Source of the DNA: Nostoc sp. S13
GTDB taxonomy: Bacteria > Cyanobacteriota > Cyanobacteriia > Cyanobacteriales > Nostocaceae
Length of the DNA stretch: 64,000 bases
Assembly: GCF_029379315.1 (NCBI RefSeq)
Contig: NZ_JAQYWQ010000015.1
Span: forward strand, 1 to 64,000
Direction: 5' to 3'
Shown: positions 54,279-63,744 of the stretch, piece after piece
How positions within the stretch are numbered: the stretch's first letter is position 1
How the letters are laid out: each line of letters opens with the position of its first letter
The notes under the pieces: generated by a model
What the model saw: only the letters and a program-made list of their open reading frames with translations
What the model was told of the DNA's origin: nothing
Database searches by the model: none
Program-made: the position numbers and the translations under genes

Positions 54279-54341
54279 ATTGATGAGCAAAGCTTTAGTT
54301 CTAACCTGACCAATGATTCCTTGATGGTACAGAGCAAGTGC

Positions 54342-54476
54342 AATACGCTTGGATTAAGGTAAAATCTTTTGTCAAAGTCAATTTTTTTATCGTAGACGCA
54401 AAGCGGCTTGCCGCAGGCTACCACAGAGGCGCAGAGAACACCGAGACAAGAAAGAAATGCTTAACTGAACTGTATT
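54342..54476 (-). mobile_element. MITE-like family M5, diverged inverted copy
   Basis: TCTTTTGTCAAAGTCAATTTTTTTA on the left and TGCTTAACTGAACTGTATT on the right match, in inverse orientation, the ends of the M5 copies at 57177 and 61612. The interior holds CAAAGCGGCTTGCCGC-type palindromes. Confidence 0.7.
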
Positions 54477-54726
54477 GAGATTTGCGGATTTATTCGTGGG
54501 GTCATCCAAAATCCAAAATCGTTCGACTGAGCGACTTGCCTTGAGCGTACCCCTACGGGGAAGCAAGCTACGCGCAGCGTCTGGTAGAGAAGCCGAAAGG
54601 AGCAGAAGTCTAAAATCCAAAATTGTCTGACAGTTTAACCTCATAGACCGATGTAGAAGTAAATATTTTCAGATTTACTTGAAGCAGCTCCTTTAAAAAT
54701 TCGTAATCCAACCTTTGGACGCTTAT
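54477..54726. other. Intergenic region with dispersed repeats upstream of the antiporter
   Basis: Contains ATCCAAAATCGTTCGACTGAGCGACTTG and AAGCTACGCGCAGCGTCTGGTAGAGAAG-type repeats but no gene. The antiporter promoter must lie near the right end. Confidence 0.5.
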
Positions 54727-56988
54727 ATGCAAAACCTGTCCCTAATGTTAGTGCCTGTACTCGCTGCACAGAAAATAGTAGGTGACGGTTTAATTAAACC
54801 TCTCGGTCATCATGAACTGCTGTTGGTACTGGTGCAACTGTCATTATTGCTTCTGGTAGCACGGGGATTAGGTGAGTTGATGCGCCGGATTAACCTACCG
54901 CCTGTTGTTGGGGAATTATTGGCAGGTGTGCTGCTTGGCCCTTCTCTATTTGGTTTGCTGCTTCCAGACTTACAGGCTCACATCTTTCCCAAAAGTCAAG
55001 AACAATCGAATTTACTTTCGGTGATTTCTTGGTTAGGCGTGTTATTTTTGCTGATTGTGACTGGGTTGGAGACGGATCTGAAGCTGATTCTTCGTAAGGG
55101 TAAAACGGCTCTGCTAATTTCACTGGGCGGAATTATTGTCCCGTTTATCACCGGATTTGGATTGGGGTGGCTATTGCCTGATAATTTTTTAGCCGACCCA
55201 GATAAGCGACTGGTATTTAGTCTGTTCATAGCCACAGCAATGAGTATTTCGGCAGTACCAGTGATTGCTAAGGTGCTCATGGACTTAAACCTGATTCGCC
55301 GTGACATTGGTCAAGTCACCTTAGCAGCTGGTATGACTGACGACACCATCGGCTGGATTTTACTTTCTGTGGTTTCAGGTTTAGCTAGTAGCGGCAAGTT
55401 TGACTTTGGGACAATTTTTCACTCCGTAAGTGCGGCTATATTGTTTCTAGCGATCGCCTTTACAATTGGGCGTACCATCGTAGACCAGATTTTGCGGTGG
55501 GTTGATGACTACGTTGGCGGAATCTCCGCTAGTATCTCGGTTGTGCTAATTCTTTCGCTTTCAGCAGCAGCACTTACCCACGCATTAGGTCTAGAAGCAG
55601 CATTAGGTGCTTTCGTGCTGGGGATTTTGGCAGGTCAATCCCGCCGCTTTAGCAATGAAGCTGGACAGATGCTAGAAGTCTTCACAGCAGCCTTTCTAGC
55701 GCCAATTTTCTTTGCTTCAGCTGGGTTGAAAGTTAACTTGCTAACCCTGTTAGTCCCTCAAACGTTGATATTTGGCTTGATTGTTCTCGTTGTCGCCTGT
55801 GTTGGCAAATTTACAGGTGCTTATATTGGTTCTCGCGTCGGCGGCTTGAGTCATTGGGAAGGTTTGGCGATGGGTTCTGGGATGAATGCTCGCGGGGCGA
55901 TGGAAATTGTCGTGGCCACGATTGGTTTATCTTTGGGAGTGCTGAATCCACAGATGTACTCGATTATTGTTATGGTAGCGATCGCCACTTCCCTAATGGC
56001 TCCACCCCTTTTGCGCTGGTGTTTGTCGAAGGTGGTTATGAGTGAAGAGGAAGCTCGACGTTTGGAACAAGAAGAGCAGGATAGCCACAGCTTTATCAAG
56101 CAAATCCAGCGTGTCTTAATACCCACTAGCGGTGGCCCCAACATCCAACTCGCAGCGCAGCTAGTTGGTTACATGGCTCACCAAAACTCGATAGAAGTCA
56201 CATCTCTATATGCCCTGAGTGACAAGCAACCCCAAAAAAAAGCACGTCGAACGGCAACCCAGCTAAAAGACACTGCCGCCGAGCAAGCTCTTGCCTCTGT
56301 TGCTGAGGAAATGCAGCTACCTGCTGATACCAACCTGCAAACAAAAACGGAGTCTGGGCGTAGTAAAGCGGAGGTGATTCTGAATGAAGCAAACAAAAAC
56401 TATGACTTGATTGTACTGGGAGCTTCTGAACAGATACGCCCGCAGAAAGCATTGTTCAATTTGCTTGTAGACCGGGTAGTACAAGAAGCGCCTTGTGCAA
56501 CGATGGTGGTGAAGTCGCACCTACCCCAACCCAAAGGCGAGATATGCAGAATCACTCAACAACAGCTGACAAAGATTCTGGTGCCAACGGTGGGGACAGA
56601 ATATAGCAAAAATGCTGTAGAGATGGCAAGTACGATCGCTGCTCAAACAGGGGCTTTAGTGATGATCGTTAACGTAATTAATTTGCCACAGGCTGAGTAT
56701 ATTCTTTACGAACAGCGATCGCTAGCTCCAGTCAAGGAAATTGCCCGCGATCTGCTCGAACAGCAAGCAGCAATTGGCCGCAATCTGGGTGCTGATGTCA
56801 AAACCTATATTCTGCAAGGAACCAGCCCAGAAAGGGAAATCCTTAAGTTTGCCCAAAGCAATGAAGTTGACCTAATTATTCTCGGGAGTAGTATCCGAAT
56901 GGTTACGGGTCGCGTTTTCTTCGGTCACAGAGTGGATGCAATTCTGAGTAAAGCCCATTGCCCAGTAGCGGTAATTACTGTACCATAG
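54727..56988 (+). CDS. CPA2-family cation:proton antiporter with two C-terminal UspA domains
   Basis: About 753 residues from ATG at 54727 (track TTG is 12 bp upstream). Residues about 20-440 form a 12-helix CPA2/KefB-NapA-type exchanger: INLPPVVGELLAGVLLGPSLFG, ALLISLGGIIVPFITGFGLGW, SISAVPVIAKVLMDLNLIRRDIGQVTLAAGMTDDTIGWILLS (with the ion-binding Asp pair of CPA2 proteins), GMNARGAMEIVVATIGLSLG. Two UspA-like domains follow (about 465-605 and 615-755): RVLIPTSGGPNIQLAAQLVGYM with LIVLGAS, and KILVPTVGTEYSKNAVEMASTIA ending VDLIILGSSIRMVTGRVFFGHRVDAILSKAHCPVAVIT, which may bind nucleotide and gate transport. Role in salt or pH stress is inferred. Confidence 0.92.
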   Translation: MQNLSLMLVPVLAAQKIVGDGLIKPLGHHELLLVLVQLSLLLLVARGLGELMRRINLPPVVGELLAGVLLGPSLFGLLLPDLQAHIFPKSQEQSNLLSVISWLGVLFLLIVTGLETDLKLILRKGKTALLISLGGIIVPFITGFGLGWLLPDNFLADPDKRLVFSLFIATAMSISAVPVIAKVLMDLNLIRRDIGQVTLAAGMTDDTIGWILLSVVSGLASSGKFDFGTIFHSVSAAILFLAIAFTIGRTIVDQILRWVDDYVGGISASISVVLILSLSAAALTHALGLEAALGAFVLGILAGQSRRFSNEAGQMLEVFTAAFLAPIFFASAGLKVNLLTLLVPQTLIFGLIVLVVACVGKFTGAYIGSRVGGLSHWEGLAMGSGMNARGAMEIVVATIGLSLGVLNPQMYSIIVMVAIATSLMAPPLLRWCLSKVVMSEEEARRLEQEEQDSHSFIKQIQRVLIPTSGGPNIQLAAQLVGYMAHQNSIEVTSLYALSDKQPQKKARRTATQLKDTAAEQALASVAEEMQLPADTNLQTKTESGRSKAEVILNEANKNYDLIVLGASEQIRPQKALFNLLVDRVVQEAPCATMVVKSHLPQPKGEICRITQQQLTKILVPTVGTEYSKNAVEMASTIAAQTGALVMIVNVINLPQAEYILYEQRSLAPVKEIARDLLEQQAAIGRNLGADVKTYILQGTSPEREILKFAQSNEVDLIILGSSIRMVTGRVFFGHRVDAILSKAHCPVAVITVP

Positions 56989-57079
56989 CCGTTCTCAACT
57001 TAGATGCATTTAGTTTGCTTGAATATAGCTATAGTTGCATAGATTACCAATCGAAGGATCTAAGCAAACTTTTATTTAA

Positions 57080-57170
57080 TAGACATCTGGTGAAATTAAA
57101 TATGCGTTATCTAGAACCCTTGTAGAGACGCGAAATTTCGCGTCTCTACATTCTTTTTCAGAGATGTCTA
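57080..57170 (-). mobile_element. MITE family M2, copy 2 (91 bp, inverted)
   Basis: Reverse complement of 29723-29813 with one or two differences in the central stem. TA at both ends. Confidence 0.9.
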
Positions 57171-57176
57171 ATGATC

Positions 57177-57361
57177 AATACAGTTCAGTTAAGCATTTCT
57201 TGCTTCTCTTGCTTCTCTTGCTTCTCTCCTTTGCGTCCTTTGCGTCCTTTGCGACGGCAGTCGCTCATGGGGGAGACCCCCAAGACCGCGCTGCCTCTCC
57301 TTTGCGGTTCGTTAAAAAAATTGACTTTGACAAAGAGTTTTAGCCTTAACTGAACCCTATT
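57177..57361 (+). mobile_element. MITE-like family M5, copy 1 (185 bp)
   Basis: Left end AATACAGTTCAGTTAAGC, right end GCCTTAACTGAACCCTATT (inverted). The interior has tandem TTGCTTCTC and CTTTGCGTC units and a GCGACGGCAGTCGC palindrome. The 60-residue track ORF inside it is not a gene. Confidence 0.8.
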
Positions 57362-57368
57362 GGTCTAA

Positions 57369-57509
57369 TAGACTTATCCACAAATAAACCTCAAAATAGC
57401 TGAAACCCTTACATAGCTGGCTTTTTAGCTTATATAAAACAGGAACCTCTAAAACCCTCTCCAGAGCTAGGTTTCAGCCAAATAAAGTTCTCATTTCCGG
57501 ATAAGTCTA
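57369..57509 (-). mobile_element. MITE family M1, copy D (141 bp, inverted)
   Basis: Same orientation and sequence as copy C by eye, TA-flanked. It lies eight bases from the right end of M5 copy 1. Confidence 0.95.
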
Positions 57510-57755
57510 ATGATTTGACCAGCAATTTTAGATTTTGGGTCGCACCTTTGGTGCGCTTCCAGCGCAATGCCGGATTTTAGATTAAAAGAATTTTTTGGTT
57601 CATGTCCCGTCCCTTGTGGTGTAGGGTCAATCCAAAATTGCAAATCGTTCGACTGAGCGTAGCCGTACTCCTTCTCTACGAGACGCTCCGCAAACACAGA
57701 AGCAAGCTACGCGTAGCGTTCCACAGCAAAGTCTAAAATCCAAAATCGTTTGACC
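57510..57755. other. Repeat-rich spacer downstream of the tolC-like gene
   Basis: Contains TTTTAGATTTTGGG STRR units and GTAGCCGTACTCCTTCTCTACGAGACGCTCCGC repeats. No gene; the 68-residue track ORF is a repeat translation. Confidence 0.6.
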
Positions 57756-59192
57756 TTAGCGCGAAGCCCTGTAAGTGACTGATATTTGCAAATTAGCTAG
57801 AGCGATATTGTAATTCAAAATAGCTGTGACTCGATTACCTTCTGCTGTTGTCAGGTCATTTTCAGCAGCAATCACCTCTGTTTGAGTGCCCACACCAGCT
57901 TGGAACCTCAGCCTTGCTAAATCCAGAGCTTCCCTGGCTTGATTTAAAGCCACACTAGAAGTTTGCACATTATTTAAATTGGATTGCAATTGAAAGTAGT
58001 ACTGTTCTACAGTAAAGCGAATTTGGTCGCGCTGGCTAGCAAATTGAGTCTCGGCGATCGCAATATTCGCTTTTGATTGAGCCGCACTCGCTCTTGCTGC
58101 TCCCCCATCAAACAAAGTTAGACTTCCTTGAATTGCTGCTGAATACCCATCAGTAACGCTGATGCCATCATTATACCGATCTAGCAGGTTGTAGTTGCCT
58201 ACCAAACTCACTTGCGGCCCTAGCTGTGAAAGTGCCTGTCGTCGCTGTTGCTCGGCAATATTACGTTGTGCTAAATACTGTGGCAATTCTGGACGATTTT
58301 GAAACGCTTGGATAATAGTTTCTTCCAGTGTTGGCTGCCAAAGACCAGCTAATTGTACGGGATCTGCGGCAGTGATATCAACTGACTGCGACAAACTTAA
58401 CAGAGTTGCAAGCTGACGACGGGCAATTTGCTGCTGTGAAATAGCATTAGTCAGGAGTTGTTGGGCATTTGCTAAAACTACCTGAGCTTGCAGCACATCG
58501 AACTGCGTACCTACTCCAGCATCTAGTCGAGCTTGAGTATCCCGCAAACTAGCCTGGGCATTCTCCACAGCAGACCGATTAATTCTTACTTGTTCATCGG
58601 CTTGTTGCAAATTGTAGTATTGAGTGATGGCATTCAACCTAATTGTCAAAGACTGACTTTCAACATTAAATTCATCCACACGTAGTTGTTCTTCAGCTGC
58701 TTGGATTGTCGCTTGTCGATTCCCGGAGTTATAGAGGTTATAATTCAGTTGTGCTGAACCATTGAAAGAGCTGCTGGCTTGAGATGAACCGCTGCTAAAA
58801 CCATTTCCACTGTTGGTCAGACTACTGTTAATTGCCAGAGTAGGAAATAAGGCAGCTTGAGACTGACGTAGCGCCGAGCGACTGCGTTCTAACTGCAATA
58901 TTGCTACCTGTAAATCTCGATTGTTGCGTTGTACTAGTTCCAAAGCTTGTGCCAAACTGATTGGCACAGATTTCTGAATCCTTACTTCCTCTGGTTTGGT
59001 AGGAAATTGCAGAGGATTGGGATTGGGGTTGAGATAATCAAGAACCTGTAGAGAGCTTGAGGAATTCTGTGGTTTTGAGGGAGTTGCTGCACTTGCTAAA
59101 GTTGGAAATAGAATCGCGATGCTTGAAGGCAAGGCTACCGCCAACGCTACGCTAACCCAGGTAGAATGCACGAAGATTAAGCTGAAATTCAT
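57756..59192 (-). CDS. tolC: TolC-family outer membrane efflux protein
   Basis: About 478 residues from ATG at 59192 (the track starts at TTG 14 codons earlier). Signal peptide MNFSLIFVHSTWVSVALAVALPSSIAILFPTLASAA, then two OEP repeats of coiled-coil hairpin plus beta strands: SLAQALELVQRNNRDLQVAILQLERSRSALRQSQAALFPTLAINSSL, and PELPQYLAQRNIAEQQRRQALSQLGPQVSLVGNYNLL. It ends ILNYNIALANLQISV, typical of TolC. It forms the outer membrane channel for the upstream adaptor-permease-ATPase genes; in Anabaena the homologue HgdD exports heterocyst glycolipids with DevBCA. Confidence 0.93.
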   Translation of the reverse strand: MNFSLIFVHSTWVSVALAVALPSSIAILFPTLASAATPSKPQNSSSSLQVLDYLNPNPNPLQFPTKPEEVRIQKSVPISLAQALELVQRNNRDLQVAILQLERSRSALRQSQAALFPTLAINSSLTNSGNGFSSGSSQASSSFNGSAQLNYNLYNSGNRQATIQAAEEQLRVDEFNVESQSLTIRLNAITQYYNLQQADEQVRINRSAVENAQASLRDTQARLDAGVGTQFDVLQAQVVLANAQQLLTNAISQQQIARRQLATLLSLSQSVDITAADPVQLAGLWQPTLEETIIQAFQNRPELPQYLAQRNIAEQQRRQALSQLGPQVSLVGNYNLLDRYNDGISVTDGYSAAIQGSLTLFDGGAARASAAQSKANIAIAETQFASQRDQIRFTVEQYYFQLQSNLNNVQTSSVALNQAREALDLARLRFQAGVGTQTEVIAAENDLTTAEGNRVTAILNYNIALANLQISVTYRASR

Positions 59193-59255
59193 AAGATAGA
59201 TGTAGTCATTAATCGGGTTTCTTTGAGGATACAATCAAAATTTTTAATCGAACAG

Positions 59256-59282
59256 AATTCAGGAGTCAGGAGTCAGGAGTCA
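59256..59282. repeat. CAGGAGT tandem repeat in the operon spacer
   Basis: AATTCAGGAGTCAGGAGTCAGGAGTCAGAATTC, three to four copies of the same CAGGAGT unit that entered pyrB and the Uma2 C-terminus. The rest of 59193-59557 carries palindromic repeats and no gene. Confidence 0.9.
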
Positions 59283-59557
59283 GAATTCATTCTGAATTCT
59301 GTACGATTGGTGGATGAATAATCGGCGTTTTTGCACCCCCACAAAACAAGAAAATTTGGTGGTCAACTTTCGTAGTCGCGGGTCTAAATCCCCGACTGAT
59401 AGCGTCACGCTTTCTCGTGTCCGCGTTCGCGCAGCGTCTCGCAGAGAGCGTCTTGATTCTGACTCCTGAATTCTGACTTCTGAATTCTTCTTCAACCTGA
59501 TTGACCTGACAATGGTTTAAATTTTAAATTCCCCCTCAAATGCTTGATATTAACAAA

Positions 59558-60229
59558 TTAGCCGACAATCAAACCATCCTGAACTCGAATAATCCTTTGA
59601 GTTTGAGCAGCGATATCTGGCTCATGAGTGACAATTACAATTGTGATCCCTTGGTCATTAAGTTCTGTCAGCAAACTCATCACCTCACGGGAAGTTTCAG
59701 TATCTAAGGCTCCTGTTGGCTCATCTGCCAAAACTAATGCAGGTCGGTTGACCAAAGCGCGAGCAATAGCTACCCGTTGTTGTTGTCCGCCAGACAGTTG
59801 ACTAGGACGGTTAGCGATGCGTTCTCGTAGTCCTACTTTTTCCAAAGCTTCTAATGCCCTTTCACGGCGTTTTGACTTAGGTAAATTAGCGTAAACCATT
59901 GGTAACATAACGTTTTCCAACGCTGTCGCCCGCGCCAAAAGGTTAAATTGTTGGAAAACAAAACCTATCCTTTGGTTGCGGATATAGGCTAATTCATCAT
60001 CATCAAAAGTCGTCAGGTTTCTGCCTTCAAAAATATAGTCTCCAGTTGTGGGACGATCCAGACATCCCAAAATATTCATCAGCGTGGATTTACCCGAACC
60101 TGACACACCCATAATAGAGACATATTCTCCTTCCTCAATAGAGAGTTGAATTCCCTTGAGTATTGGAACACTAACTTCTCCCAAATGGTAAGTTTTGGTA
60201 ATAGATTCCATCCAAATCATGGTTGGCAT
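59558..60229 (-). CDS. devA: MacB/DevA-type ABC transporter ATP-binding protein
   Basis: A 223-residue ATPase of the LolD/MacB/DevA (heme-export-like) class: Walker [14 protein letters not shown]-loop FVFQQFNLL, signature [15 protein letters not shown], Walker [14 protein letters not shown], and H-loop [10 protein letters not shown]. Short with no fused permease, as in DevA. It lies 82 bp downstream of the permease and upstream of the TolC gene on one strand, after the adaptor, the devBCA order. Paralogues are many in cyanobacteria, so the glycolipid role is not proven by sequence. Confidence 0.9.
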   Translation of the reverse strand: MPTMIWMESITKTYHLGEVSVPILKGIQLSIEEGEYVSIMGVSGSGKSTLMNILGCLDRPTTGDYIFEGRNLTTFDDDELAYIRNQRIGFVFQQFNLLARATALENVMLPMVYANLPKSKRRERALEALEKVGLRERIANRPSQLSGGQQQRVAIARALVNRPALVLADEPTGALDTETSREVMSLLTELNDQGITIVIVTHEPDIAAQTQRIIRVQDGLIVG

Positions 60230-60311
60230 AATAATTAGGAGTTAGGAGTTTGGAGAGACGCGATTAATCGCTTTGGAGAGACGCGATTAATCGCGTCTGT
60301 ACAGGAGTTAT

Positions 60312-61592
60312 TTAGTCACTACGTAAAGCATTAATTGGATCTAATTTGGATGCATTCCGGGCTGGAATCACCCCAGCGAGTAAGCCAACCGTTAACGAGA
60401 GTCCAAAGCCAGCAATGATCGACAAGAAAGAAATTACAAACGGAAATTTGAAAATGTTTGCAGCTACAAAGGCTAATAAAACGCCAGTCGCCATGCCAAT
60501 ACATCCGCCCACAATGGAAATCACGATCGCTTCCGTTAAAAATTGATTAAGTATTGCCGAATTGGTGGCTCCTACGGCTTTACGAATCCCGATTTCTCGC
60601 GTCCGCTCAACCACGGAAACTAGCATAATATTGGCAATCCCAATTCCACCAACCACCAGGGAAATTCCAGCGATCGCTACCACCATTACTGTAAATAAAC
60701 CCACAATACTAGTGAAGGTACTAACAATATCAGCTTGATTAGTCAGCCGAAAATCATCAGCTTGCGGCGGATAAATGTTGTGACGCAGCCGTAAGAGATT
60801 GGTGACTTGAAACTGAGCGGCTTCTAACTGCTCCTGATTCGCGCCTTTGACTAAAATTCCATTTACAGAAACGCCTACCAGGGCATTGTTACCAACCAGT
60901 CTCTTCGACATACTAGTTAGAGGGATGAAAATCTGGTCATCTCGATCCATTGGCCCTTGAGCGCCTTTAGGCTCCATCACGCCAATTACTTCATAAGCCT
61001 CTCCCTGAATCCGAATTCGCTCACCGATCGGATTTACACCCTTTCCAAAAAGTGTGGTTTGGACTGTGGTCCCAAGAATGGCCAGCTGTGCGGCAATATC
61101 TAGTTCTTCCTGAGTAAAATATCTCCCTTGCTGAGGGTGGGTATTTCTGACTTCTGGGTAGTTCAAATCTGTGCCATAAATGGTTGTTGAGGTATTCTGT
61201 CCTGCATATACAACTTGGGCGCTGCGTTGGAGATAAGCAGAAACCATCTGTGCTGATGGCGCTTCTGTAGCGATCACTTTAGCATCTTCCCAAGTCAAGG
61301 TGCTGCTAGAACCTACTCCTTGACGGATATTCCCGCTTCTTGCCGCACCCGCCAAAATTTGGATGACATCTGTACCCAATGCTTGTATCTGTTGCTCAAC
61401 CCCCTTTTGCACTCCCTGACCAACAGAAGTAATGGCAATCACTGAGGAAATCCCAATAATCACACCCAACATAGTTAGACCTGTGCGTAATTTGTTACTC
61501 CACAGAGTCTCTGCCGCCATTGTCAAGATTTCCAGCAACGGTACTGTGCGGGTATTCTTAACTTTGTAAAAGCCTTTAAATATCTTAAACAT
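60312..61592 (-). CDS. devC: MacB/DevC-type ABC transporter permease
   Basis: A 426-residue MacB_PCD plus FtsX permease. Helix 1 (LRTGLTMLGVIIGISSVIAITSVGQG, about 37-62) leads to a large periplasmic domain (VEQQIQALGTDVIQILAG to about 295), then three helices near the C-terminus (IVGLFTVMVVAIAGISLVVGGIGIANIMLVSV, ILNQFLTEAIVISIVGGCIGMATGVLLAFVAANIF, FLSIIAGFGLSLTVGLLAGVIPARNASKLDPINALR). ERTREIGIRKAVGA is the coupling helix to the ATPase. A mechanotransmission-type exporter with the adaptor upstream. MITE-like M5 copy 2 lies between adaptor and permease genes. Confidence 0.92.
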   Translation of the reverse strand: MFKIFKGFYKVKNTRTVPLLEILTMAAETLWSNKLRTGLTMLGVIIGISSVIAITSVGQGVQKGVEQQIQALGTDVIQILAGAARSGNIRQGVGSSSTLTWEDAKVIATEAPSAQMVSAYLQRSAQVVYAGQNTSTTIYGTDLNYPEVRNTHPQQGRYFTQEELDIAAQLAILGTTVQTTLFGKGVNPIGERIRIQGEAYEVIGVMEPKGAQGPMDRDDQIFIPLTSMSKRLVGNNALVGVSVNGILVKGANQEQLEAAQFQVTNLLRLRHNIYPPQADDFRLTNQADIVSTFTSIVGLFTVMVVAIAGISLVVGGIGIANIMLVSVVERTREIGIRKAVGATNSAILNQFLTEAIVISIVGGCIGMATGVLLAFVAANIFKFPFVISFLSIIAGFGLSLTVGLLAGVIPARNASKLDPINALRSD

Positions 61593-61611
61593 AAAGTTTT
61601 ATTTAAAACTC

Positions 61612-61835
61612 AATCCAGTTCAGCTAAACATTTCTTCCTTCTCTTCCTTCTCTTCCTTCTCTTGCTTTGCGACGGCAGTCGCTACAACTCTTGGAACCCC
61701 CCTTCGGGTTCACCAGTCGCCTACGGCGGGAAACCCGCCTACAGCGCTGGATTCACCGCAACGCGCTGCCTCTCCTTTGCGGTTCGTTAAAAAAATTGAC
61801 TTTGACAAAGAGTTAAGCCTTAAGTGAACCGTATT
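61612..61835 (+). mobile_element. MITE-like family M5, copy 2 (224 bp), inside the export operon
   Basis: AATCCAGTTCAGCTAAAC at the left, GCCTTAAGTGAACCGTATT at the right, matching M5 copy 1. Interior holds tandem CTTCCTTCT units and the GCGACGGCAGTCGC palindrome. It sits in the only large gap of the adaptor-permease-ATPase operon. Confidence 0.82.
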
Positions 61836-61850
61836 AATTTAAAACTCACT

Positions 61851-63431
61851 TTAAGGGAAACCACCACCTTGAGAACGACCACCACCGCCTGAACGACCCC
61901 CGCCTCCGCCTCCGCCTGCTCCTCCTAGACCAGGAAAAACTCCTCCTCTTGGTGTTGATTGCGGACGTGATCCTGCTGGGAAACTGAGCAATACCCTTTC
62001 GTTTCCTGTCAATCCAGACTTAACTTCGGTAAAGTTATTCGCGGTGACACCAGTCTCGATGGGGGTGAACACAGGTTTGTTATTCTTTCCTGCCACAAAC
62101 ACACCCGTGGCATTTTCTTGGCGCACTACTGAGGCCGTTGGCACTACTAAAACATTTTCAACTTGACCGACTTGAAAATCTACTTCCGCATTCATCCCAG
62201 ACCTTAGTAGTCTTTGAGGGTCTAAAAGTGATACTCTCACTTCAAAACTGGTGACGTTTTGCGTTACTACTGCTTGGGCAGCAATTTGGCTGACTTTACC
62301 TTCAAAGGTTTTTCCTGGGTAGGCATCTGCTTTAATCGAGACTTTTTGACCAAGGCGGATTTTGGAAATATTTGTTTCCGCTAAACTTGCGACAACTTCA
62401 TTGGTGGAAGCCAGAGACAAGATTGAAGAAGAAGAAGAAGAAGCTACTTCACTACTGGCAGTTGTGGGTGTTACGAAAGCGCCTGGATCAGCATACTTCT
62501 TTGTCACCACACCATCAAAAGGTGCGCGAATGATTGTGTCATTGATTTGGGCTTGGATGTTTTGCAGCGAACCGCGAGCAGATGTTACCTGGGCGCGGGC
62601 TGCGTTAATATCTTCTTGGCGCGTTCCGGCTTTCAGAAGTGCCAAAGCTTGCTGTCTCTGCTTCACCACAGCTCGGGCTTGGTCGATGTCTTCTGAACGT
62701 GATCCGGCTTTTTGCAACGCCAGTGCTTGTTGTGCTTCATTTACACTAGCTTGGGCGCTGTCGCGATTGGAACGGTTTTGGTTAAGAGTCTGAAGGGAAA
62801 TACCACCTGCATTGTAAAGTTGCTGATTACGAACAAAATTATCTTCTGCTTGACGAAGGGCGGCTTGAGCGCTTTGCAACCGTGCCTGTGCTTGGCCAAT
62901 ATCTTGAGAGCGATTGCCTGTTTGTACCTTTTGCAGATTCGCCTCGGCTTCGTCTAATACTCCCTGTGCTTGAGCAATATCTTGAGGACGATTGCCTGCG
63001 ATCGCTTTTTGCAAATTCGCATCAGCTTGTGCCAATTGTCCTTGAGCAGAGGTGAGTTGCCCCCGGAGATTGGAATCATCCATGTAAGCGACAATCTGTC
63101 CTTGTTTGACAATATCTCCTTCCTTCGCCAACAGGCTTTTCAGGATGCCGGAATTTTTCGGGCTGAGGTTGATTGACCGCTCAGGCTTCACTGTTCCGTT
63201 CGCTGTAACTGTGATTGTTAAACTCTGCCTTTCTACAGGCTTTGTCAGCACCCGGCGTCTAGCTTCTTGACGGGAAACAACCGTTACTTGGTAATAAACT
63301 GCATAGCCAATTCCACCCAATAGGCAAAGAGCAATTAGCCAAGAGAGCCAATTACGTTTGACCTTTTTTTTCTTTACCTCTGGAACCAAAACTGATGAAT
63401 CTACAGGTTTTGATGTTGTATCAATTTTCAT
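61851..63431 (-). CDS. devB: HlyD/MacA/DevB-type periplasmic adaptor (membrane fusion protein)
   Basis: About 526 residues from ATG at 63431. An N-terminal anchor helix (WLSWLIALCLLGGIGYAVYYQVTVV, about 30-52), a lipoyl/barrel-sandwich start (LSPKNSGILKSLLAKEGDIVKQGQIVAYMDDSNLRGQ), then a long coiled-coil built from four similar blocks opening with (A/T)G-(N/S/T)R-x-(Q/E)DI (AGNRPQDIAQAQ, TGNRSQDIGQAQ, AGSRSEDIDQAR, AGTRQEDINAAR), the return strand (DTIIRAPFDGVVTKKYADPGAFV), a beta-barrel and a Gly-rich tail (AGGGGGGGRSGGGGRSQGGGF). It links the permease to TolC. The coiled-coil is longer than in E. coli MacA. Confidence 0.92.
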   Translation of the reverse strand: MKIDTTSKPVDSSVLVPEVKKKKVKRNWLSWLIALCLLGGIGYAVYYQVTVVSRQEARRRVLTKPVERQSLTITVTANGTVKPERSINLSPKNSGILKSLLAKEGDIVKQGQIVAYMDDSNLRGQLTSAQGQLAQADANLQKAIAGNRPQDIAQAQGVLDEAEANLQKVQTGNRSQDIGQAQARLQSAQAALRQAEDNFVRNQQLYNAGGISLQTLNQNRSNRDSAQASVNEAQQALALQKAGSRSEDIDQARAVVKQRQQALALLKAGTRQEDINAARAQVTSARGSLQNIQAQINDTIIRAPFDGVVTKKYADPGAFVTPTTASSEVASSSSSSILSLASTNEVVASLAETNISKIRLGQKVSIKADAYPGKTFEGKVSQIAAQAVVTQNVTSFEVRVSLLDPQRLLRSGMNAEVDFQVGQVENVLVVPTASVVRQENATGVFVAGKNNKPVFTPIETGVTANNFTEVKSGLTGNERVLLSFPAGSRPQSTPRGGVFPGLGGAGGGGGGGRSGGGGRSQGGGFP

Positions 63432-63744
63432 ATCCACTTTGTTTATAAAGAATGGCTACCGAGCTGGTTATTCACGGCTAAAACTATGCCTGGTAGCCCT
63501 ATACTGACAATTTCTTGAGTTTTTAAGTGTTTTCACAAAAAAGAATTCAGGAGCGGAGCGTCTGGAGTCTCCCCAAGTAGAGCAAGTGGCGTCAACTTAT
63601 GTTCAGAATTAAGCATGAATTGGAGTGCGACTGGCTCCTGAATAAAGGATGAAAAACTATACTAAATCCAAGATTTAGTGGTCAACTCTCGTAGTGGTGG
63701 GTGTGAATCCCCAAGGAATTACATTCTGAATTCTGACTTCTTAT
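63432..63744. other. Leader of the export operon with dispersed repeats
   Basis: Promoter region of the adaptor gene. It contains GGAGCGGAGCGTCTGGAGTCTCC and AATTCTGACTTCT-type repeats; no NtcA-type GTA-N8-TAC site was seen. Confidence 0.5.

Noticed and set aside
57171-57353. 60-residue CFSCFSPLRPLRPLR ORF
   Set aside because: Translation of the M5 tandem repeats.
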